Positions 26,201 through 35,200 of a stretch of 64,000 bases of DNA are shown piece after piece. The stretch comes from Cheilinus undulatus (Eukaryota > Chordata > Actinopteri > Labriformes > Labridae): NCBI RefSeq assembly GCF_018320785.1, contig NC_054879.1:43514698-43578697 (forward strand), in the 5' to 3' direction. The notes under the pieces were generated by a model. That model was not told where the DNA came from. It saw only the letters and a list, made by a program, of their open reading frames with translations, and did not search any database. The first letter of the stretch is position 1; every line of letters starts with the position of its first letter. Position numbers and translations under genes: made by a program.

Positions 26201-29200
26201 ATTTGGAGTGGATGCACCATGATCTTCATCAGCATCTCTTGGTCTGGAAGGAGGCTGTCCAGGTCCAGGCCTTGGCACTTTACAGCCTGAGATTTATAAA
26301 TCAAAACAATTATGTGGTGTAACAAACACAAGAATATAACGCAGTCATTTCACAAGTACATGACAGCGTGTGACTTACCTTACTAAGGAACATGGCATAG
26401 TAGCGGTGTAGTGGCAGGTGAAAAGTCACTTGATTGGGAGCAGGCTAAAGAACAAACATGAACACAACCATAAAAGCCATGAGAAACGATGAGAGGGACA
26501 CTTGCTAGCAAAGAAAGTAGTTTTACTTACCTCATCAATAAAGCCAATAGCATCAAACCAGATCTGCAGGGTCTCCAAGCAGTAGCGTACAACTGTTTTT
26601 GTATATTCCTGTGTCTCCTATGAAGATTAAAAAAAACATGCAATAGGGATCCAAATAGGTTTATACTGTATGCGCATGCAATGCTTCAGCTGTACATTCA
26701 TTTAACATTCATGAATAAAAGGAATGCATGAGTGCCAGAGAAGTTTAAAGACAAGACTTACTTTGACTTTGCAGTGTGTTAGCAGACCCCACATTGGCTG
26801 TGCACAGGCCTCTAGCTCTGCTGCAAATGCTGCATAGTATGTCTGAGACTCGAATTCCACATGCTCATTCAACTCTCGCTTGTTCAGGTTCATACCTATC
26901 CCAGTGGGAAACAGAACAAACATAAGAAGTCAACACATGCTATGGGGATACTTGAAGAGCTTTTAAGACACAAAAACATACCCCTCTATTATAAGTGTAC
27001 ACCTCCTTTCATAAACACATTAAAACTCAAGATATACTTGTTAGAGAAATTCAACTAGCATTTATATTCTATTAATGAGGGCTGCATAATAGATGACAAA
27101 TACATCCTTAGAGCAATAGAGCATTTGCAAGGAACACATGGAGGTCAGCAAGATCAAGGTCCATTATAAAGTTTAGCTGTGATAACCATATTTATTTATT
27201 TTTTACCTGAATAATAACAACGCTTATTAAAAACAATTTTAAAAATCTATGCAGTAGTATTAGCCTTTTTCAAAATGTAAACCCCTTGTCTTAAAAAATA
27301 ATTACCTTTCTTTGATGTAACATTAACAATGTGTATAGGCATATTAAAACAAAAACAAAAGGAAGGCAGAATGGGCAAAAGTAGTGGAAAGGGGGTAAAA
27401 GTGACAGTAACAGTTTGTATATACTATTTATAATGCTTAAGCTGATGTTTTTTTATTCCATATTTTTGTATTAATGTGCTTGTGTACACTACTTTTATTT
27501 GTTCTCTGTTTCTATTGTTTTTTTTGTCACCAGTCGCCTTGTCTACAATACTTTTTGTTAGTGTAAATTGGAATTTCCCCTTGTGGGACTAAAAAAGGAA
27601 CTTCTTATCTTATTTTACAGATTCAAATATAAGAATAAGGTTGCCAAAAATGGGCCCAAAATGGCAAACATTGTTTAAAACTGGCAAAGATGAACAGAAG
27701 ATGTGATGAAATGGGATTAAAAGGTGGGAAAATGGATTAAAAGTGGCAAAAATGTGTTAACACAGGCATAAAAATGGTGGGAAAATATGGTTGATAAGAA
27801 CTTTTGAAGTGGCAAAAATATGCAAAAAAGATGAAAAGGGGACAACGTGGTGAAAATGGGTTTAACCCTCTGATGACTGATAAGTCAAATAATAACCAGA
27901 AATTTCTAATTTTTTTGAAACTGACATGTTTTATTTAACCTTCTACCGAAATCCAAAAAAGAAAAATTGCCATATTATTTAGCATTTTTTGTATCACAAT
28001 TGATACATTAGGCATATTGGCAACTGATAATCCACTGGAGGGCATTTATATAATTTATCAGATTGTGTTTAAAATGTTTTTAGGTAATTCACGGATCATG
28101 TTGATTAGATAGAGGTCTCATAAAAGTGTGTATCAAATATGATACAATAGGCATTAAGGGGTTAAAGTGGCAAAATGGGTCAAAAAAGGCAGAAATAGCA
28201 AACAGTGCTGAAAATAGATGAAGTGGCAAAAAATACTGGCAAAGATGGGTAGGTGTGGTTCAATGTTGGAAAAAATAAGTAATTTCAACATCATGACCCC
28301 ATAATAGTTTGACACAATTTTTAGCTGAGGTAACTGTTAGCAAGGATGCTAACACCAATGCTACTAATTCAACACACATGCGTTGAAACCATGGTTGAAA
28401 CCAACCAACTAGGGTGGGCCCATTCACCAGGTTTGCCAGTCCTGTGGGCAGGCCTGCCTGTGTATCATTACCATGCTTTCAGACCATATCCATGCAGTCA
28501 GATGAAGCTTGTGCTAGCTGCCAGCTCCACTTAAAGTAACTGTTCCCATTAAATGGTAAAAAATGCGTTTGGGATTTATTTTGGATTCAGGTGAGACTTA
28601 CAGCAAACAGAAACGCCAAAGCTAAGACTGATACTTTAATCTTAGTTTATCTTTCCTTCTTCACAATGTTACTGTAACACACTAATACAACACATCACAC
28701 TTTGTCTCAGATTGCACAAGCCTAAGATAAAAATAGACGTTAAAGTCCAAAATAATCAAATTATGATCACATGATTCAAATGTTAATTGCCCATATTTAA
28801 GCCTCTCACTCAGTTTTTTCTAATAACATGCTGTATTTCTTCCTTTAAATACCACAGAACAGAAAAACTACAATGCCATTTTCCACCAGTATTGTTCAGC
28901 CTTAATATAACAGGTATTTAACTGATGAAACCTAATTCAAACTAAATCTAATGCTAACATTCAAAGTAAAAGCAGTGCAGCATACAAAGTAATAGTGACA
29001 CTGTCCACATGACATCAGCAAGAGGATACTCCAGCCCACTGTGAGGGGGAGTTTTATTTTTAGGGTCGTGGCAGAGTACACATGGTCAGTGTGCAGCACT
29101 AACCACAATTCTGATCCAGTCATACACTACCTAACTCGCTCTTTCTATGAGGCATTATTATCAGGAAAAGGGAGGAGAGGTGCACCCAATCTGACTAAGC

Positions 29201-32200
29201 ATGTGTGGAAATAAAGTCAGAATGAAAATCTGCAGAAAATCTATTTCAATTATATAGAAATAGTACAGTTTTTAGCTACATAAATGAGGTGTTAAATTGT
29301 GTAGTGACACTGAAATAAATACTGAGTGGCATATTTAAACAGTACGTCTTGCTTATGTTAAAAAGGACAATATATGTGCAGTCAAACACCATCTTACCTT
29401 GAAAAAATGACACAAAGCTCATCCACAGCATCAACAACGAATGATCTTCCAGGAACTTTTTTGCTACACTTTGGTGTGAGAGGATGTTAATGAAATCACT
29501 AACTAATGGCCAGTAGGTGTTGTTCTTCAACAGAGCCTCACTGCAGTTCACCACAACATGGCGACTGTTCTCTTCATCTAGAGGAAGAAAAAATGACAAA
29601 AGAAAGCTATCAACACACGAGTGGTATATCGGCTTATATCATAATAATTAAATGAACCAAAACATGAAGAAAGACATAAAATGTGTGGTAAATGGCACAT
29701 CATTGGCAAGCTACACATCATGACAGCTTAATGGAGGTACAGGGAAAGAGAATGCATGCAGAAATGTAAAATAAAATTAAGCAAATTTCCTCCAGAGCCT
29801 GAGCAGAAAGGTCCAACATTTGTGCATGTTTCTTTGCTACATAAGGAATGTTTTATACATCTTAAAGGGGACATAAATTACCCTTTTAAGACAAGTTTAT
29901 ATTGGTCTCAGAGGTCCCCAAAACATGCCTATGAAGTTTGTTGCTGGAAAAAAAAACCTCCAGTATTGGATTTTTGCATGTCTAAAAACCCTTCTTTTTC
30001 AGCCCTGCTCAGAACGATGTTTCTGTGTCTGTGGCTTTAAATATTAATGAGCTGTCTGACTCCACCCCTGACTCCGCCCCCTCCCAGAAAATGGATGTGG
30101 CTTAATGGATGTCGAGAGGAGGGCGGAAGTTTCTTCCAAGCAAGGAGGGCCAACTCCCCACATGACATATGAAGGGGAAAATCTGAGAAAGGCTTGTTTC
30201 AGCACATTTTCTTACAAGTGGAGAAAGAGAGGGGGGAGGGAATGGATTTTTCTGATTCTTGGAGGGATTGTGGACAGACCAGGGGCACATATTTTAATTA
30301 AAAAATCTTGAAAAAGTGATTTTTGCATAATATGTCCCCTTTAATAACTTCACTGTCCTCATGTTCTTTTTAGTACAAGTAAATAGATCGAGTGAATTGA
30401 CCCATTGTTATAAATATAATAAAATTCTTGTGTTAAATCACATACACCTCATAAAAAGTAGATGGATGCAATCTGAATTTTGAGTTGTTAAATTGCGGTT
30501 ATTTCACACAACAGTATCCCCATGTACTCTGCCAAAAATATAGTCAGTCATGTCTCGCATTTCACATTTAATGCTCAAAACTTCTGTACTGTAATAAGCT
30601 GTATAAAAATGGATTATAGACTTACCCTGAAGTTCACTTTTTATAAGGCAACTCTCCATCATGTAGAGGAGGACAGTGACCATGATGTCCAGCAGCTGAC
30701 ACTCCTCCGTCACATGTCGAGCCAGCTCCTCGTTGCTGAACAGCTGCACGCTAATATGTACAATGCGGTTGGACATGGTGTCCGACTCGTGGCTTTTCAT
30801 CAGGGTTTTCATGATGAATGCATAATGCTGAACAAATGTTTTTGTAAAGGTGATCTGCAAGACAGATGGAGGAAAACACAATTAAGGTTTACTACAGAGA
30901 TGCCGTGGCTTGAATACACATGACTAGCAGTATTTCAGTGAAGCAGAAATATCTGCAAAGAAAAATCTAAACAGAAGACATGAAATGTTGATTCAATTTT
31001 TGCATGAGTGATATCTTCAAAGACATACCTTGTAATCTTGATCTGGTAACATGTTTAGTAAGAAGGTGACCATCTTCTGAGGAAACTCGTACTTTATTGT
31101 CCAGAACAGCAGCTCCTCCAGAAAGCATTTATGCTTCAGTGATTCAATAATACATGGGTCTGTGGGCAGAGAGGGGACATAATAAGAACATGTTACATAC
31201 ACTACATAATTAGGTTTTCTTTACATTTACCTTTGGTACTGCTGCTCAGTTTAACCCTCTTCCTCTGTCCAACAGACAGCCCTGCATCTTGGTCCTCCTG
31301 AAAGGTAAATATCAACAATGGAAATGTCAGATTACATGACTACAATTTATTTTCCTCAAAAGATCAGTCCATATAAAAATAAATTAACTTTGTTACCTGG
31401 TTATAATTTAATTTATTGAAGTATGATGTAAAATATCTACGTTAAAATGCTCAACCATTATCTTTTAAACTGATGATTAACTTTTTACTTGTCTTGTCAT
31501 TTTAAATTGTTGCAGAGTGAATAATTTATTTATTGTTTATGGAATTCTGTGACAGGCACTCTTTGATTGCACTGAAAGGGAATTTGCCATTTTCTTTGGT
31601 TTTTAATCACTTTTTAACAGTAAATGTTGCCAAGCTAAAGAAAACCATTGGCGTATAGCAGTGTTTCTCAACTGGTGGGACTGGACCCAAAAGTGGGTCG
31701 CGGTTGTGCATCAGGAAAAAAAAAATGGTGGCAAAAGTCTATGAAGAACATGCAACTGTACCATTTATTTGACTCTTTTTTTATTGTGATAATGGGAAAA
31801 GTTAAATGTTTTATTGAAATTTCAATATATTGATCTCCTTTTCTTGCAATAAAGGAACTCCTTTTACCATGTTAATGAAGTAATTTCTCAAGATATTTGG
31901 AAAACTGGCTAAAATTTACACGCTATCATGGGTAAAGGGGGGGTGTAAAACATGAGTTTTGCCTGTCTCTTGTTCCTGTCATAAATTCTGCTCCATCCAA
32001 GATCTTCAGTGCAACATTTTCACTTTTTTAAACATGCATTGTTAAACATTTTTGTCAAATCGCAATTTATCATCAAAGATACTGGTGGGTCCTGAGGCTA
32101 GAGCAGTTGAGAACCACTGGTGTAGAGTATACTTGACTGCTGAAATCTCCTGCTGGCAGATCTCTGCAGATACTGTCTACATGCAATGCTACACTACTTT

Positions 32201-35200
32201 TTCACCTGATGCGTTTATTTTGCAGTATATCTTTGTTATGCAACACACTGATAGCTGTGTCTAACATTTTCAGCTTTCAACTTGTGGATGCAAAACACTG
32301 GAAATGAAAGAATAGAAGCAAATTGCAATGTAGAGTCACAGAAAGCATTGGTAACAACTGCAGGTGTTCATTCATGCAATATACTATATGCTATATTCAG
32401 TAAGAATGAGACTGAAAATCAGTTCCTTTAATAAACAGAACTATTCATTTGTCATAAAAAACGAGAGTAATATTTCAGACTCCATACTGAAGAGTTAAAT
32501 CAATACTGGTTAAAACCACTTTGTAAATCTGCATGAGGTGTTGGCACATACCTCTTTGTTAGACTCATCTGGGCTCCCTGGCGCAGCTCCTAGATTTAAG
32601 AAAATTAAGACACAAAATAAATTGATCAAACAAAACACAACATTAGTAGCATCTTAAAACACTGCACTTAGATGCCCAAAACATCAACCATAGCACACAA
32701 CACTTTAAAACTTTAATTATAGACTGATTTGACAAAATTTGCAATTCCTCCAAAATCACACATTGTTGGCATAAGGCAATAACCTCTAATCTCAATTTTT
32801 CAGGTTTTTATATTTTTCTGAATAAGTGCTACTGGTCACACTTTACATCTGTCAGTGGGTTTAACCAATAAAAAGTATCAAAAAAGATGCTGAATATCAC
32901 CATTCTGTGTTAAACTGTTTGAAAAAAAGCATTTGTTAACACCTAAAAGTGATAATTTTGGAGATAGGAGGTTATGGTTTGACTACCCCAATGAAGAGAT
33001 CTTTGCCTTGGGGCAGGGGTGTCCAAACTTTTTCCACTGAGGGCCACATACAGAAATATATAAGGATGTTGGGACCACTTTAAAATTTCCAAGATGAGGT
33101 ATATAACCTTGATTAAGTCAGAAGAAGAATAAAGGAGGAGCTGGGGTGGAGGAGGGTTGCAAGAGCAGCTTGCAGAAAAGGCAGCAGAGCGCGGCCAGAC
33201 AAAAGCAGTTTAAACAAGGCAGCATAAAAGCGACTGGCTAATAGCGTGCTTAGAGCGAATCATCTGGCCGTCAGGGAATGAGGATATGTGTTAGATCAGC
33301 TGACTGACAAAATTAGCATGGTTGTGCCGCCTCGTCCTGAAACTATAAAATACAGTCAAGCACACGCTTCATGTTGCAGTGTGGCCATATTTCATGTTAT
33401 TTCTAGAATTTGCTGCAGGTTGATCAAAATTGGACCGTGGGCCGCATTTGGTCCCTAGCCATAGTTTGGACACCCCTGCTTTAGGGCAATTAGCTTTTTG
33501 GTTAACCTTAACCAACTCATTACATGTAAAACAGATGTGAATAGTGAAAGCTTATGAAGTGTAGGAGAAGTTTAGGAAAGTTAAACAGGCTTTTAGTTAT
33601 GTTTAGTTATGAGTTACACTTTCATATTTCACTTATAAGGTTTCATTACCTGGTGGTTTGAGGCATGGGAAAAGGTTAAGTTAACATTTCTTAGACTTAA
33701 AGCTATCATAAACTTAATGCAGTTTCCAAAACCAATCTAAACAGCTGATGAGGGATTGCAGGAAATATGACTCATATGAAGTGTAATGGAAATAAAAATA
33801 GGCACAGGTTTAGCTCACTTGGTAGAGTAGACACCCATAAACAGAGGCTGCTAGGTTCCACTCTCTCTCTCCATAATTCCTGTCCCTCTTCAGCTATCCT
33901 TTCACAATGAAGGCAAACAGCCCCCCAAAAAGTAACTCTAAAAATTATAATAAAAACAAAGTGTGATGGCAAACTTACCCAAAAGGACTATTGCTCCAGC
34001 ACCCCCTTCAGCACCTATGGTGACATCCGCAGTAGCACCTTGGGCTTTCTCTTCCACAGACACTAAACCTGAATTCTTCAAGGCTGACAAATACTTTTCA
34101 TAGTTCTTTTTAGCATACAAATTCTCCTCTTGACCTGTAACAGTACAGTAAAACAGAAATTTCAAACAATTACAATCATGGAAAAATTTCACAATGACTC
34201 AAAGGTAATAACCGGCAAATCTGCAATATTTAAACTTTGAAGACCTGAATACTATAACTTTCTCTTGATTGCTCCACATAGATAAAAATATAGAAGAAAA
34301 TATTTCCCTCTTGTGATTTTTCCACATTGAGACAATAAAAGCTTTAAATTTAATCCCAAAAATTCATTTTTTAATAATATCCCTTTTCACCAAAATTAAA
34401 TAGTAGACTTGTAATGCATTTGCAAAAAAGGAGTAGATAAATAACATCAACACAGAAACTCTACTCGCTTATTTCATCATTTAAGTTTTGTGCTTTCTCA
34501 TTTTTTATTAAAAGAATTTAACCCATCCTTTGCATTAAAAATATGGGCAAAAACAACACAAGAATTTACCCATGCTCAACTCCTTGAATGTTTGCTGATT
34601 GGTTAAGATCTTTGTCAAAACAGTCCTCATTGCTCCGCCCATCTTCGTTAGCTCCTCCAGGAAGGAGATCTGAGGCTCCAGCTGCTGCAGAACTTTCTGC
34701 AGATCTCTCTCAGTTGAGGTGTCTGGCAAAGCGAGATAAGAGATGAGCCATTACATACGTAAATACATAAGTAAATGGTTGTATAACAGTAACGGCTAGC
34801 ACAGAAATAGCTGGTTTGCATGTGATATGCAGCCAGAGATACAGACCATAAATAAACTGTAAAATAGAAGAAGAGAAGGCTGTTCTCATTAGAGTTTTAC
34901 CTGGCTCAATGTAGCCATCTCTCAGATACTGTATGATACACAGGATAAAGCGAGGAAGAACCATTTCTGACATCAAGAGAAGGTCTCGAGGTATTGAGGG
35001 GATGTTCTCCCCTGTTCTCAACCGATGCCGTCTGCAAAACCTGTAAAGAAAAAAAAATGCTATTATAGACCCGGGATCAAAGCAGTCATCTCTATTATTC
35101 TTTAATGAATCCATTTGTTTGAATTTTGCATTTCAAATCATTCTTGAAAGAAACCCCACAAAATGAGTGCAACACAAGTACAGGCACAATAATTATCCAG

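Larger units (their letters stand above)
27360..28290. repeat. Degenerate purine-rich minisatellite, copy 2
   Basis: Same GGCAAAAATGGG-TTAAAAGT units as at 9830, mainly at 27640-27870 and 28165-28250. It is split by the piggyBac-like MITE at 27866-28161. UBR3 intron 9. Confidence 0.75.
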
